A stretch of 64,000 nucleotides of DNA, taken from positions 1,452,823 to 1,516,822 of the forward strand of contig NZ_JADPFO010000001.1 in NCBI RefSeq assembly GCF_015668515.1. Direction: 5' to 3'. This document shows, in pieces, positions 51,620 to 60,265 of this stretch. A model generated the notes under the pieces. That model made no database searches and was not told the DNA's origin. It saw nothing but the letters and a program-made list of their open reading frames with translations. A program made the position numbers and the translations under genes. Numbering within the stretch: the stretch's first letter is position 1; each line of letters opens with the position of its first letter. Origin of the DNA: Paraclostridium tenue. Lineage in GTDB: Bacteria; Bacillota; Clostridia; Peptostreptococcales; Peptostreptococcaceae.

Positions 51620-52258
51620 TTATTTTATTATTATTCCCATAAGTTTAGCTAATTCTAAACTTTGGACAACTGAGAAAATACCTCCAGATAAATCTTTTAC
51701 TCTAAATTCACACCCATCTATATTACAAGTTGTAAAGTCTACACCTTTTAATGAAATTCCATTAAATATAGATTTACTTAAATCTGTATTTTCTACTTCT
51801 AGATTATGATTATGTACTTCTTGAAAAACTCCACTTTGAAAATCTGAATTTTTAAATCTTACTCCTTTAAACTTTGAAAATGAAAAGTTTGAATATCTTC
51901 CTATACTATCTTTAAAAACTACATCTTTAAATATAGAATCTTCAAATATTGTTCCTGTTAGTTTGCAATTTATAAACTCTGCTCTATATATTCCACTGTC
52001 ACTAAAATTTATATTAGACATATTACAGTTTTCAAATATAACATCAGTAATATCAATTTTTCTTAAATCGCAGTTTTCAAATACTACATTTTTAAATATA
52101 CAAGAATTAAATCTAACTCTTACCTCGTATATATCCGATATAGTAATGTTTTCTATTATTTTATCTTCTAAATATTCTTCATCATAAATTTCATTAATTA
52201 CATCGTAAACCTCTTCTAAGCATTTACTTATCTTAGGTTTTTCTATCTTTTTTTTCAT
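51620..52258 (-). CDS. Pentapeptide repeat protein
   Basis: A 212-residue right-handed beta-helix protein. From about residue 45 to 190 nearly every fifth residue is Phe, Leu or Ile in A/C/S/T/V-D/N-L/F-x-x units, for example VVFENCDL, VIFENCNMSNINF, TIFEDSIFKDVVF and GVDFTTCNIDGCEF. The C-terminal VQSLELAKLMGIIIK is the ending common to Qnr/McbG-like and related proteins. Some members protect gyrase by DNA mimicry, but many have no known role. Its start lies one base past the MATE exporter stop, so the two are translated together. Confidence 0.88.
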   Translation of the reverse strand: MKKKIEKPKISKCLEEVYDVINEIYDEEYLEDKIIENITISDIYEVRVRFNSCIFKNVVFENCDLRKIDITDVIFENCNMSNINFSDSGIYRAEFINCKLTGTIFEDSIFKDVVFKDSIGRYSNFSFSKFKGVRFKNSDFQSGVFQEVHNHNLEVENTDLSKSIFNGISLKGVDFTTCNIDGCEFRVKDLSGGIFSVVQSLELAKLMGIIIK

Positions 52259-52259
52259 A

Positions 52260-53648
52260 CTAAAGCTCCTTTATATCTTTATATGATTGCTTCTTATCTT
52301 TGTTTTGAGTATCAATATCTTTTCCATATCCATATACACTCTTATATTTATTTATATACACTAGAGATATTATCATTGATAACATCTCCGCCAATGGCAC
52401 TGCTAACCATACCCCATTAACTCCTAGAAACTTAGGAAGTATAATTATTCCTGCTATTAAAAATACAAATGTTCTTAAAAACGATATAGTTGCTGATACT
52501 CTCCCGTTTGAAAATGCTGTAAACATAGAAGATGCAAAAATATTTACTCCGGTTACTAAAAATCCTATAGAAAATAACTTAAATCCTTTATATCCTATAT
52601 CAAATACCCTAGTTCCTCTAGGTGAAAATGTACCTACTATACTAGGTGCAAATATCATTGATATTGTAAATAATACCAATGAACTTATAGCTATAAACCT
52701 AGTACTGTATTTAATTATCTTTTTAAGTTCTTTTTTGTTTTCATTGCCATAATTATAACTTATTATTGGTGCAACTCCAGAAGAAAACCCTATATAAGCT
52801 GAGTTTATTAAAAACTCTCCATACAATACTATAGTTATAGCAGCTACTCCATTTGATCCTAAAAGTTTCATCATTACTATATTAAATAACATTGTAGTTA
52901 CCCCTGTAGCTAAGTTAGTAACCATCTCTGATGAACCATTAGTGCACGAATTTATTATAACCTTAAAATCTAACTTAGGCTTTACAAAATATAATGTTGA
53001 TTTTCTTTGTGTAAAATATATAGTTCCAAGAATTACAGGTAATAAATTTCCCATGCCAGTTGCATATGCAGCTCCTGATATACCCATATTCATAGGTACT
53101 ATAAATATATAATCTAATATCATATTTGTAAGCCCACCAATGATTGTTAATATTAATCCTACATTTGGTTTTCCTGATGTTATTGATAAATATTGAAATA
53201 ATAAATTAATTATATATGCCGGTATAAAAAAAAGTAATGCTGAAAAGTAATCCATACAGTAATCATTTAAATCTTTAGTAGATCCCAATATGGATATTAT
53301 TTTTTCTGAGAAAATAAATCCTATTAAACTTATTATAATTCCTAGTGATAATCCAAGTAATATTATTAATGTGAAATTTTCTTTGGCTTCTCTTTCTTTA
53401 TTTTCTCCTAATTTTTTAGCTATAACTGCACTACTTCCCGTAGCTAACATAACTCCTACAGCTATTACTACATTTATAAATGGATACACTATATTTACCG
53501 CTGATAGTGCATCTGTATTTACAAATCTTGATACGAACACTCCATCAACTATAGTATATAAAGATATAAATACAATCATAACAATAGAAGGTATAGTAAA
53601 CTTTATAAGTGATGAGAAATTAAAACTTTTTGCTAATGAATTTTCCAT
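52260..53648 (-). CDS. MATE family efflux transporter
   Basis: Sodium- or proton-driven multidrug/toxin exporter of 462 residues with 12 helices. It opens with FSSLIKFTIPSIVMIVFISLYTIVDGVFVSRFVNTDALSAVNI, the typical first-helix pattern (P-x-x-x-x-x-L-x-x-x-x-x-x-D-x-x-F/V), with repeats such as GSSAVIAKKLGENKEREA, SSGVAPIISYNYGNENKKELKK in the second half, and LAEMLSMI at the end. The substrate is unknown. GGGAGG precedes ATG 53648. First gene of a two-gene operon with the pentapeptide protein. Confidence 0.92.
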   Translation of the reverse strand: MENSLAKSFNFSSLIKFTIPSIVMIVFISLYTIVDGVFVSRFVNTDALSAVNIVYPFINVVIAVGVMLATGSSAVIAKKLGENKEREAKENFTLIILLGLSLGIIISLIGFIFSEKIISILGSTKDLNDYCMDYFSALLFFIPAYIINLLFQYLSITSGKPNVGLILTIIGGLTNMILDYIFIVPMNMGISGAAYATGMGNLLPVILGTIYFTQRKSTLYFVKPKLDFKVIINSCTNGSSEMVTNLATGVTTMLFNIVMMKLLGSNGVAAITIVLYGEFLINSAYIGFSSGVAPIISYNYGNENKKELKKIIKYSTRFIAISSLVLFTISMIFAPSIVGTFSPRGTRVFDIGYKGFKLFSIGFLVTGVNIFASSMFTAFSNGRVSATISFLRTFVFLIAGIIILPKFLGVNGVWLAVPLAEMLSMIISLVYINKYKSVYGYGKDIDTQNKDKKQSYKDIKEL

Positions 53649-53891
53649 ACATCCTCCCTTACCATATGTCTTTTTTATTATATTAATAAGATAATATATA
53701 TATTTACCATATAGTCAATAGGAAATTTTTAAAATAAAAGTAAATTCATAAAAACATCTATTGGAAATAATTTTTATGAAAATATAATATTGGATAATTT
53801 AACTTTTAAAGATATTTTTTAGTTAAGTTTTTAACTTTTATGTTTCATGTGGAAATTTATGGGTATTTAGAGTAAAGAGGTGACATTTAAT

Positions 53892-55079
53892 ATGAATACT
53901 ATAGATAAAATATTTATTAAAGAATTTCTTACAAAGCTTGATTCAAATCCGTTTCAAGTTAAACTTTGGGATGGAGAAGAATTTTTAGTTGGTCAAGGTG
54001 AACCTATCTTTAAAGTATGCTTTAACAATCCTATAAGTAAAAAAGATTTATTAACTAGTACTTCTTTATATCTAGGTGAAGCTTATATGAGAAAAGATAT
54101 TGAGATTTCAGGAGATTTATTATTGGCTCTAGATACTCTATTTAGTTGTCAAAAAGATCATTTCCATACTAATTTCTCAAAACTTGGTAAAATATTTCAT
54201 AAAGCAGGTAACGAAAAGAAACAAAAATCTGAAGTTTGCTACCACTATAATCTTGGTAATGACTTTTACAGTCTTTGGTTAGATAAAACACTTAGTTATT
54301 CTTGTGCTTATTTTAAAAATGAAAACGATACATTATATGAAGCTCAAATGAATAAAATCCATTATATCTTAAAGAAACTTCAATTATCAGAAGGTGAAAC
54401 TTTATTAGATATAGGTTGTGGATGGGGTTATTTACTTATAGAAGCTGCAAAAAAATATAAAGTAAAAGGAACTGGTATCACTTTAAGTGAAGAACAATAT
54501 AAAAAATTCCAAGAAAGAATTGAACAAGAAGGTCTTGAAGATTACTTAGAAGTTAAGCTTATGGATTACAGAGACCTTGAACACTCAGGAATGTCTTTTG
54601 ATAAAATTGTAAGTGTTGGTATGCTTGAACATGTTGGTCGTGAACATTATGATTTATATCTAAAAAATGTAAATAGTGTATTAAAACCAAAAGGTCTATT
54701 TTTACTACATTACATAAGTGGTTTAACTGAATCTCCTGGTGATGCTTGGATTAAAAAATATATATTCCCAGGCGGTGTTTGTCCATCTTTACGTGAGATT
54801 ATAGATTTATTCCCTAAATATGATTTCTATACATTAGATGTTGAAAGTTTAAGAAGACACTATACAAAAACTTTAATAGAATGGTATAGAAACTTTGATA
54901 AACAAAGAGATACTGTAAAAGGTATGTTTGGTGAAGAGTTTGTAAGAATGTGGGATTTATATCTAACTTCTTGCGCTGCTTGCTTTAACAATGGAGTTAT
55001 CGATTTACATCAAATTTTAATAAGCAAAGGTGTTAACAACGATATTCAAATGACTAGAGCTTATATGTACGAAGATTAA
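53892..55079 (+). CDS. cfa: Cyclopropane-fatty-acyl-phospholipid synthase
   Basis: SAM-dependent methyltransferase of 395 residues that turns unsaturated acyl chains in membrane phospholipids into cyclopropane rings. A substrate-binding N-domain is followed by CYHYNLGNDFYSLWLDKTLSYSCAYF (bicarbonate/lipid site), TLLDIGCGWGYLLIEAAKKY (SAM motif I), GITLSEEQ, and VGMLEHVGREHYDLY. The C-terminus carries WEWY-like helices ending in MTRAYMYED. GTG 53880 is part of the GAGGTG site; ATG 53892 is the start. Single gene, followed by a terminator. Confidence 0.95.
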   Translation: MNTIDKIFIKEFLTKLDSNPFQVKLWDGEEFLVGQGEPIFKVCFNNPISKKDLLTSTSLYLGEAYMRKDIEISGDLLLALDTLFSCQKDHFHTNFSKLGKIFHKAGNEKKQKSEVCYHYNLGNDFYSLWLDKTLSYSCAYFKNENDTLYEAQMNKIHYILKKLQLSEGETLLDIGCGWGYLLIEAAKKYKVKGTGITLSEEQYKKFQERIEQEGLEDYLEVKLMDYRDLEHSGMSFDKIVSVGMLEHVGREHYDLYLKNVNSVLKPKGLFLLHYISGLTESPGDAWIKKYIFPGGVCPSLREIIDLFPKYDFYTLDVESLRRHYTKTLIEWYRNFDKQRDTVKGMFGEEFVRMWDLYLTSCAACFNNGVIDLHQILISKGVNNDIQMTRAYMYED

Positions 55080-55195
55080 TTTAAACTAAAAATGAGTAAA
55101 TTTCTTGTTACAATTTTTTAAATTGTGCTGAGAAATATGTACATTTTTTAACATTACATAAAACGAACATGAATATTTATACAAATTTACATAAT

Positions 55196-55234
55196 TTAAG
55201 GAAGGTAACTATTTGTTACCTTCCTTTTTATTTA
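55196..55234 (+). terminator. Intrinsic terminator after cfa
   Basis: Twelve-pair stem AAGGAAGGTAAC/GTTACCTTCCTT (55198-55209, 55215-55226) with a 5-base loop, then TTTATTTAT. Confidence 0.9.
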
Positions 55235-55244
55235 TAATTCTATA

Positions 55245-55316
55245 GCTAATAATTTAGTTGATATTCAAGGTGGTAAACTTGAATTAGGTATCACTGAAGA
55301 TTTATTCAAAATTTAA
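55245..55316 (+). pseudogene. Possible C-terminal remnant of a lost gene
   Basis: Twenty-three in-frame codons ending in TAA read ANNLVDIQGGKLELGITEDL and then FKI, with GGT-GGT and balanced composition that look more like coding DNA than the A/T-rich spacer around it. No start or ribosome site belongs to it. The source family was not identified; it could also be chance. Confidence 0.3.
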
Positions 55317-55389
55317 ATAAATATACAGCTTAATACTTTTATTTTTTATCCGTATAATTAGTGTATTATAGGTAATGGAGGATATTATA

Positions 55390-56451
55390 TTGAAAAATTT
55401 AAACTTGGTCATGATTACAAAAAATGAAGAGTCTAAACTAAAAAGATGCTTAGATTCAGTAAAAAATTTTGTAAATGAAATAATAATAGTAGATACAGGC
55501 TCTACTGATAGTACTAAAGACATAGCTTTAGAATTTGGAGCTACTGTATATGATTATTCATGGGATAACAATTTCTCCAATGCTAGAAATTTTGGCTTAA
55601 AAAAATCTAATTCAGACTGGAATCTTATATTAGATGCAGATGAATTTATTTCAAATTTTGACTTTGATAGTATCTATCAGATTTTAAATGGTAATGAAAA
55701 ATTTATAGGCCAAATCAAAATAGTTAACTTATTTGAACAAGAAAATGAAATAAGAAAATCTACTTCTTTTATCTCAAGACTTGCTCCAAAAGGCGTTTAT
55801 TTTACAGGTAGTATCCATGAACAATTAGATTCTACTTTGCCTAGAAAACAAATTAATATTGAAGTAGAACATGATGGATATTTATATACAGATAAATTTA
55901 AAAGAAATATAAGTCTTATACTTAATGAATTAAAGGAATCTGAAAATGATACATATTTATTATATCAAGCCGCAAAAACATATTACTCTAATAAAATGTA
56001 TAAAGAAGCTTCTTTTTATTTTGATAAATTTTACTCTAATATTTCTTCTTATGATTATGATTTTATTAAAGATGGATTAATTCTTTATTTATATAATCTA
56101 ATTAAAGTTAATGAATTTGAAAAAGGGTTAATGGTTATTGAAAATACTTTTGATTTTATGAGTGATTGTTGTGATTTTTACTTTGTTTGTGGTTTATTTT
56201 TTACAGAATTAGTTGCTTATGATTCAAATAAATATATATCTTATTTTAATAACATAGATATTTGCTACTTAAATGCATTGCAATTAGATTATGAAATAGT
56301 TGAAGGTACAGGTAGTTATTTAGCGGCATTTAATTTAGGAATTTTTTATGAACTATCTAATAATTTAGAAAATGCTATTAAATATTTTAATCTTTCTGCA
56401 TCTTATAAGTACAAGCCAGCTCTAAATAAGTTAATTAATTACACTAACTAA
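55390..56451 (+). CDS. Family 2 glycosyltransferase with C-terminal helical repeats
   Basis: A 353-residue GT-A glycosyltransferase. LNLVMITKNEESKLKRCLDSV at the start binds the nucleotide sugar; IIIVDTGSTDSTKD and LDADEF (82-85) supply the metal-binding D-x-D. The region 180-350 is helical with TPR-like units (LLYQAAKTYYSNKMYKEASFYFDKF, LGIFYELSNNLENAIKYF). This is the SunS/YqgM-like group of glycosyltransferases that can act on proteins or wall polymers. TTG 55390, eight bases past GGAGG, is the start; an upstream ATG overlaps the site. Acceptor unknown. Confidence 0.88.
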   Translation: MKNLNLVMITKNEESKLKRCLDSVKNFVNEIIIVDTGSTDSTKDIALEFGATVYDYSWDNNFSNARNFGLKKSNSDWNLILDADEFISNFDFDSIYQILNGNEKFIGQIKIVNLFEQENEIRKSTSFISRLAPKGVYFTGSIHEQLDSTLPRKQINIEVEHDGYLYTDKFKRNISLILNELKESENDTYLLYQAAKTYYSNKMYKEASFYFDKFYSNISSYDYDFIKDGLILYLYNLIKVNEFEKGLMVIENTFDFMSDCCDFYFVCGLFFTELVAYDSNKYISYFNNIDICYLNALQLDYEIVEGTGSYLAAFNLGIFYELSNNLENAIKYFNLSASYKYKPALNKLINYTN

Positions 56452-56465
56452 AATCATATTTTTAA

Positions 56466-56497
56466 AATAAGGGAGTAATAAATCGTTACTCCCCTTT
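56466..56497 (+). terminator. Bidirectional terminator after the glycosyltransferase
   Basis: Stem AAGGGAGTAA/TTACTCCC (56469-56478, 56486-56493) with a short loop and CCTTT tail. It overlaps the stop of the opposing HD gene. Confidence 0.75.
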
Positions 56498-57139
56498 AAA
56501 ATTCCATTCATAATAAAATTCATTTAAATATTCTTCCATAAACTCGTGTCTTTTATTAGCTATTGACCTAGCTGTTTCTGTATTCATTAAATCTCTTAAT
56601 TTTAATAGCTTTTCATAAAAATGATTAATCGTATGGTTTTTAGCATTTTTTACTTCGTCTAAATCATTAAACTTAATAGGTTTAATATCTGGATCAAAAA
56701 TAATTCTATTTTTATTTCCACCATAAGCAAAAGTTCTAGCAATTCCTATTGCTCCAATTGCATCTAATCTATCAGCATCTTGAACTACTTTTCCTTCTAT
56801 AGTATCTTGAGTAGAGTCAACTATTCCACCTTTATATGACATAGTCTTTATTATATTAATAATACTATCTATATCTTTTTTGTCTATTTTGATAGAGTTT
56901 AAAAATACTTCTGCAACTGTAGCCTTGCTGTCATTGTCATCAGAAAATTTCCAATCGTCTATATCATGAAGTAAAGCTGTCATTTCAACTATAAAAGCAT
57001 CTGCTTTCTCTTTTTTCCCTATAAATTTGGCCAAATTATATACTCTCTCTATATGATACCAATCATGTCCACTACCTTCTCCAAACAATTTACTTTTAAC
57101 AAATTTTTTAGTTTCTTCTATTAAAAACTCTCTATCCAT
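56486..57139 (-). CDS. HD domain phosphohydrolase
   Basis: A 217-residue metal-dependent phosphohydrolase of the YedJ/YpgQ type. GSGHDWYHIERVYNLAKFI supplies the first His, LLHDIDDWKF the H-D pair, and VVQDADRLDAIGAIGIARTFAYGG the last Asp. Homologues cleave nucleotides or pyrophosphorylated compounds. The chain is complete with a helical C-terminus. GAGGGTG precedes ATG 57139. Confidence 0.9.
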   Translation of the reverse strand: MDREFLIEETKKFVKSKLFGEGSGHDWYHIERVYNLAKFIGKKEKADAFIVEMTALLHDIDDWKFSDDNDSKATVAEVFLNSIKIDKKDIDSIINIIKTMSYKGGIVDSTQDTIEGKVVQDADRLDAIGAIGIARTFAYGGNKNRIIFDPDIKPIKFNDLDEVKNAKNHTINHFYEKLLKLRDLMNTETARSIANKRHEFMEEYLNEFYYEWNFKGE

Positions 57140-57187
57140 ATTTCACCCTCACAAATTTCTTTACTTTATATATTAAACTTATAATAA

Positions 57188-57216
57188 AATAAGTCGCTTG
57201 AAAATTCAAGAGACTA
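57188..57216 (-). terminator. Probable terminator after the TraX-like gene
   Basis: Arms AGTCTCTTGAA/TTCAAGCGACT with one mismatch and a minimal loop, then TATTTTATT on the minus strand. Confidence 0.6.
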
Positions 57217-57945
57217 TTAATATTGAAATCTAAATTGTAATATAGCTATTATCCATAAGTGTAATGGATAAAATATATAAAATAAATATTTACTAAATTT
57301 ATTATTCATACCTCTTTTACCATTATATAAAATCATAAATGGTACTACCAATATAAATAAAAAATCTGAGTTAAACATTAACATGCTTATAGTTTCTTTT
57401 GCAGTAGAATATGTGTTATAATTCACACTAAATAGTATTATAGATAAAAATAAATATAACACTATCTGTTTTTTTTCATTACCTCTAAATAAATATGTTA
57501 TTAAAATAAATGGTATTAAAACTATTCCTCCTTCTGTAAACAATCCTAATGAAATCAAAGATATTGAAATAAATAATATACCTATTTTCTTAATACCTTC
57601 TTTATTTTTACTAAACTCTATTAAATTTATAATAGTAAGTCCTAATGTCAATGTTAAAAATATATTATTATAAACTGATATTTCTTTTGATTTTAATGCT
57701 ATATTAATTACAACATTCCCAATTTGCATGAATATTGCCCACCCAAATAATCGAATATTATATCTTAACTTATTTCTAGTATGAAATAAACCTTCTACTA
57801 ATAAAAATCCAAATATAGGTGCTACTACCCTTGATAAAGGATAATACCACGCTGAAAATGCATTTGGAAAAGCAATATATAAATGATCCATCAACATAAG
57901 TACAAGTGCAATCATTTTTAATTCAAATGCATTAAACTTTATCAT
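57217..57945 (-). CDS. TraX-like membrane protein
   Basis: Integral membrane protein of 242 residues with eight or so helices. LKMIALVLMLMDHLYIAF (with the Asp-His of the family), PLSRVVAPIFGFLLVEGLFHTRNKLRY and a late YPLHLWII define the TraX group. F-plasmid TraX acetylates pilin, but chromosomal Firmicute members stand alone and probably acylate other surface molecules. No conjugation gene is near. AGGAGG precedes ATG 57945. Confidence 0.88.
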   Translation of the reverse strand: MIKFNAFELKMIALVLMLMDHLYIAFPNAFSAWYYPLSRVVAPIFGFLLVEGLFHTRNKLRYNIRLFGWAIFMQIGNVVINIALKSKEISVYNNIFLTLTLGLTIINLIEFSKNKEGIKKIGILFISISLISLGLFTEGGIVLIPFILITYLFRGNEKKQIVLYLFLSIILFSVNYNTYSTAKETISMLMFNSDFLFILVVPFMILYNGKRGMNNKFSKYLFYIFYPLHLWIIAILQFRFQY

Positions 57946-58079
57946 AAAAATACCTCCTATTTTATCTTAAGTACATTTTACCTTATAATAAAAAATAGAT
58001 CCATTTAATAACCTTACATCTATATTACATTTTCGTAATATAATAAAAAATTTATTTAACCTTATAGTAAGTATGTAAA

Positions 58080-58122
58080 ATAAAAAAGAGTATCTTAAAT
58101 TCATTAGATACTCTTTTTTATT
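58080..58122 (-). terminator. Intrinsic terminator after the SPOCS operon
   Basis: Fourteen-pair stem AAAAAAGAGTATCT/AGATACTCTTTTTT (58082-58095, 58106-58119) with a 10-base loop. Confidence 0.9.
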
Positions 58123-58123
58123 T

Positions 58124-59200
58124 TTATTTTAATATTATACTTATAGTTATTTCATACTCTTGTATCAAATTTTCTATATAGTTAAATGGTAAAGAATTAT
58201 TATCATCAATTATATCTCCATTATCTAGTACATATTTAGTACTTATGCAATCCAATGATGTACTCTCTATCTCATAATCATCATTTTCTGTTGCTCCAGC
58301 TACATCTATATAAATTAAATATGGTTTCATAACTGTTGTATTTCTAACATCTCCATCAAAACATATACATTCTTTTTCATAAGATTTGCATATAGATTTA
58401 TTTCTTTTATATTCTTCTTTATCTTTTTTATTTGATAATGGTTTAGAAGTATAATAAGTTATATTTTCTACAACCATAGTTACAATGTTAGCTCCACCTT
58501 TTAACATTTCTACACTTTCTATATACATACTCCTGTCTATATTGCCTACTTTAACAACTATATCTTCTTTAGGTTTATCAATATTTATTTTTTTACTTCT
58601 ATATACTCTACATCTTCCACAAAATATATCTTTATTAAAATTTTCTAGCTTTTCTTCATTGTTTTCAGGTTCTTCTTTTCTAATTTCTTCTATTATTTCT
58701 TCCTTTTCTTCTTCGATAGATTCTATAACTTCTTCTTTTTTTTCTTCTTTAATCTCAATTTTTTCGTTATCTTCCTCTTTAGTTTCCTCATCTAAAGTCT
58801 CAATATATTCTATATATTTCTCCGTTAATTCTTCTTTAACTTCAATTTCTTCTATATTTTTTTCTTCATTATCTTCTTTATTTTCTGTCTCCTCTATGTT
58901 TTCTTCACTTACTTCTTCTATATTTTCAATATGTTCCATATCTTCTTCTTTTTCTTCTTCTATAGTTTCAATTTCTTTTATGTCTTTTTCATCATTTTTG
59001 TCTTCTTTTTCTTTTGTTTTTTCTTCACTCTCTACCTCATTTATATCTTTAGATACATTACGTGGTTTATTAGTTGTACTATCTTTTGTTTCCTGATCTA
59101 TAAATAAATCATTTACTGTAGCTGATGGTGATAATGTATCTTCAATATAATCATTTTGTTCCTGTTTTCTTTTTACTGTAATTTCAAAATTTTTGGCCAT
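58124..59200 (-). CDS. SPOCS (DUF3794) domain protein with long acidic region
   Basis: A 358-residue protein. The first 50 residues are polar; 51-180 form an extreme low-complexity stretch of Glu, Lys and Ile (runs like EEEKEED, IEEIEVKEE, EEKKEE); 190-358 form a domain like that of the neighbouring gene: KEDIVVKVGNIDRSMYIESVEML, VENITYYTSKP, the VRNTTVMKPYLIYIDVAGATENDDYEIES block. I assign this to SPOCS/DUF3794, found in spore proteins such as SipL, although there is no LysM domain. An insertion with several Cys (CKSYEKECICF) distinguishes this copy. GGGGG ribosome site; it follows its paralogue by two bases. Confidence 0.7.
   Translation of the reverse strand: MAKNFEITVKRKQEQNDYIEDTLSPSATVNDLFIDQETKDSTTNKPRNVSKDINEVESEEKTKEKEDKNDEKDIKEIETIEEEKEEDMEHIENIEEVSEENIEETENKEDNEEKNIEEIEVKEELTEKYIEYIETLDEETKEEDNEKIEIKEEKKEEVIESIEEEKEEIIEEIRKEEPENNEEKLENFNKDIFCGRCRVYRSKKINIDKPKEDIVVKVGNIDRSMYIESVEMLKGGANIVTMVVENITYYTSKPLSNKKDKEEYKRNKSICKSYEKECICFDGDVRNTTVMKPYLIYIDVAGATENDDYEIESTSLDCISTKYVLDNGDIIDDNNSLPFNYIENLIQEYEITISIILK
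58620..59060 (-). repeat. Low-complexity Glu-rich coding tract
   Basis: About 440 bases dominated by GAA/GAG/AAA/ATA codons (TTC/TTT/TAT on the + strand). It creates a long Ser-rich open frame on the opposite strand that is a shadow, not a gene. Confidence 0.85.
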
Positions 59201-59202
59201 AA

Positions 59203-59721
59203 TTATCCCCCTGTTTTTATTACAGTTATATCTATATTGATTATATCCTGTACTAATATTCCTGTTATAAATTTATCTTCTACTTCTTCGTCATTATCAC
59301 ATAAAGATTTTATAGATTTATTTTCAATAATTACTTTATCGTCTTCACTAGCTCCTTTTACAAAGACTAATATTTCAAATGGAATCCATGTTGTTGTGTG
59401 TCTTACAACTCCATCAGCTGCAACTAATTCTAACTTTGGCGTCAATGATCTATAATTAACAGCTTGATTTTCTTGATTCACTATTAATTTTTTTAACTGT
59501 TCTTTATTTGCTGTATTATAAGTTATACTCTTATTTAAATATCCTTTTACTATAGCATAATCTCCATTTTTAACTATCTCAGCACTTTCAATTATTATCT
59601 CATCTTTTCTATCTGTAATTTTTATAATTGCATCTTTATCTGGTGGCGCAAGTATTATTTTTTTCTTTATAATATCTACACCACTTCCTTTTAACCTTGT
59701 TGTAGCTATATTTTCTGTCAT
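59203..59721 (-). CDS. SPOCS (DUF3794) domain protein
   Basis: A 172-residue protein made almost wholly of one SPOCS-like domain: KDAIIKITDRKDEIIIESAEIVKNGDYAIVKGYLNKSITYNT, then GVVRHTTTWIPFEILVFVKGASEDDKVIIENKS, closing with LVQDIINIDITVIKTG. The block R-x-T-T-x-x-x-P-x-x-I-x-V-x-x-A aligns with the one in the downstream protein, so the two arose by duplication. A spore or surface role is likely by family, not proven here. It has an AGGGGG site, no signal peptide, and leads the two-gene operon. Confidence 0.75.
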   Translation of the reverse strand: MTENIATTRLKGSGVDIIKKKIILAPPDKDAIIKITDRKDEIIIESAEIVKNGDYAIVKGYLNKSITYNTANKEQLKKLIVNQENQAVNYRSLTPKLELVAADGVVRHTTTWIPFEILVFVKGASEDDKVIIENKSIKSLCDNDEEVEDKFITGILVQDIINIDITVIKTGG

Positions 59722-59847
59722 ACTAAAAAACCCCCTACTTGGTTTTATATACCTAAAATTATTTTATACTGAATCTTATATTACATTTTATTCCTTATTG
59801 ATAAATTTGTTACTATTTATACACAATCATATATTTAAAACGAATCA

Positions 59848-59878
59848 AAATAAAAGGAGTTTTTTACTCCTTTTATTC
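59848..59878 (-). terminator. Intrinsic terminator overlapping the zinc-ribbon stop
   Basis: Stem TAAAAGGAGT/ACTCCTTTTA (59851-59860, 59866-59875) with a 5-base loop, then TTTTG on the minus strand. Confidence 0.8.
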
Positions 59879-60121
59879 TTCATCAGAAAAAGTTCCATTA
59901 AATCTCATTTTAGCTATTTTTAATATTTCACTTAGATTGTATCCCTTTAATTTACACCCACACTTTGGACAATATTCTAACTTTTTAGAAACTAAAGCTT
60001 TACAACTAGGTTCTGGACATCTTATTTTTTCAGTTACCCTTCCTACATCAAGACCACATCTTGGACAAACAGTTCCTGGCCTATTCGAAACTTCTTTTCC
60101 ACATCTTGGACACTTAATCAT
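59873..60121 (-). CDS. Double zinc-ribbon protein
   Basis: An 82-residue protein with four C-x2-C/C-x4-C knuckles: CPRCGK, CPRCGLD, CPEPSCKAL and CPKCGCKL. They pair into two zinc ribbons (the DZR pattern), followed by a short helical tail. Such small proteins act as nucleic-acid or protein adaptors; no specific function can be given. The ribosome site is GGGGGG. It lies upstream of the SPOCS pair, separated by a terminator. Confidence 0.8.
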   Translation of the reverse strand: MIKCPRCGKEVSNRPGTVCPRCGLDVGRVTEKIRCPEPSCKALVSKKLEYCPKCGCKLKGYNLSEILKIAKMRFNGTFSDEE

Positions 60122-60221
60122 AACTATCCCCCCAATATACTATATATAAATTTTAATAATATATAATATGGTAAATGTTATATTTGTGATATAAGTTTCT
60201 AAAAGTAATTATAAACAAATA

Positions 60222-60256
60222 AAAAAGGAATTGGATAATCCAATTCCTCTTGTTTT
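60222..60256 (-). terminator. Intrinsic terminator after ppdK
   Basis: Ten-pair stem AGGAATTGGA/TCCAATTCCT (60226-60235, 60239-60248) with a 3-base loop, then T6 on the minus strand. Confidence 0.9.
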
Positions 60257-60265
60257 ATATAAATT

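Larger units (their letters stand above)
55080..55389. other. 310-base intergenic region after cfa
   Basis: It contains the cfa terminator, a short coding-like remnant (55245-55316), and the ribosome site of the glycosyltransferase gene. Nothing else is recognised. Confidence 0.6.

Noticed and set aside
57217-57945. TraX homologue as a sign of a conjugative element
   Set aside because: No relaxase, coupling protein, integrase or pilus gene in the window; chromosomal TraX-like genes are common.
58485-59096. Long open frame on the + strand, very rich in Ser and Ile
   Set aside because: It is the complement of the Glu-rich tract in the SPOCS gene; no ribosome site and extreme composition.
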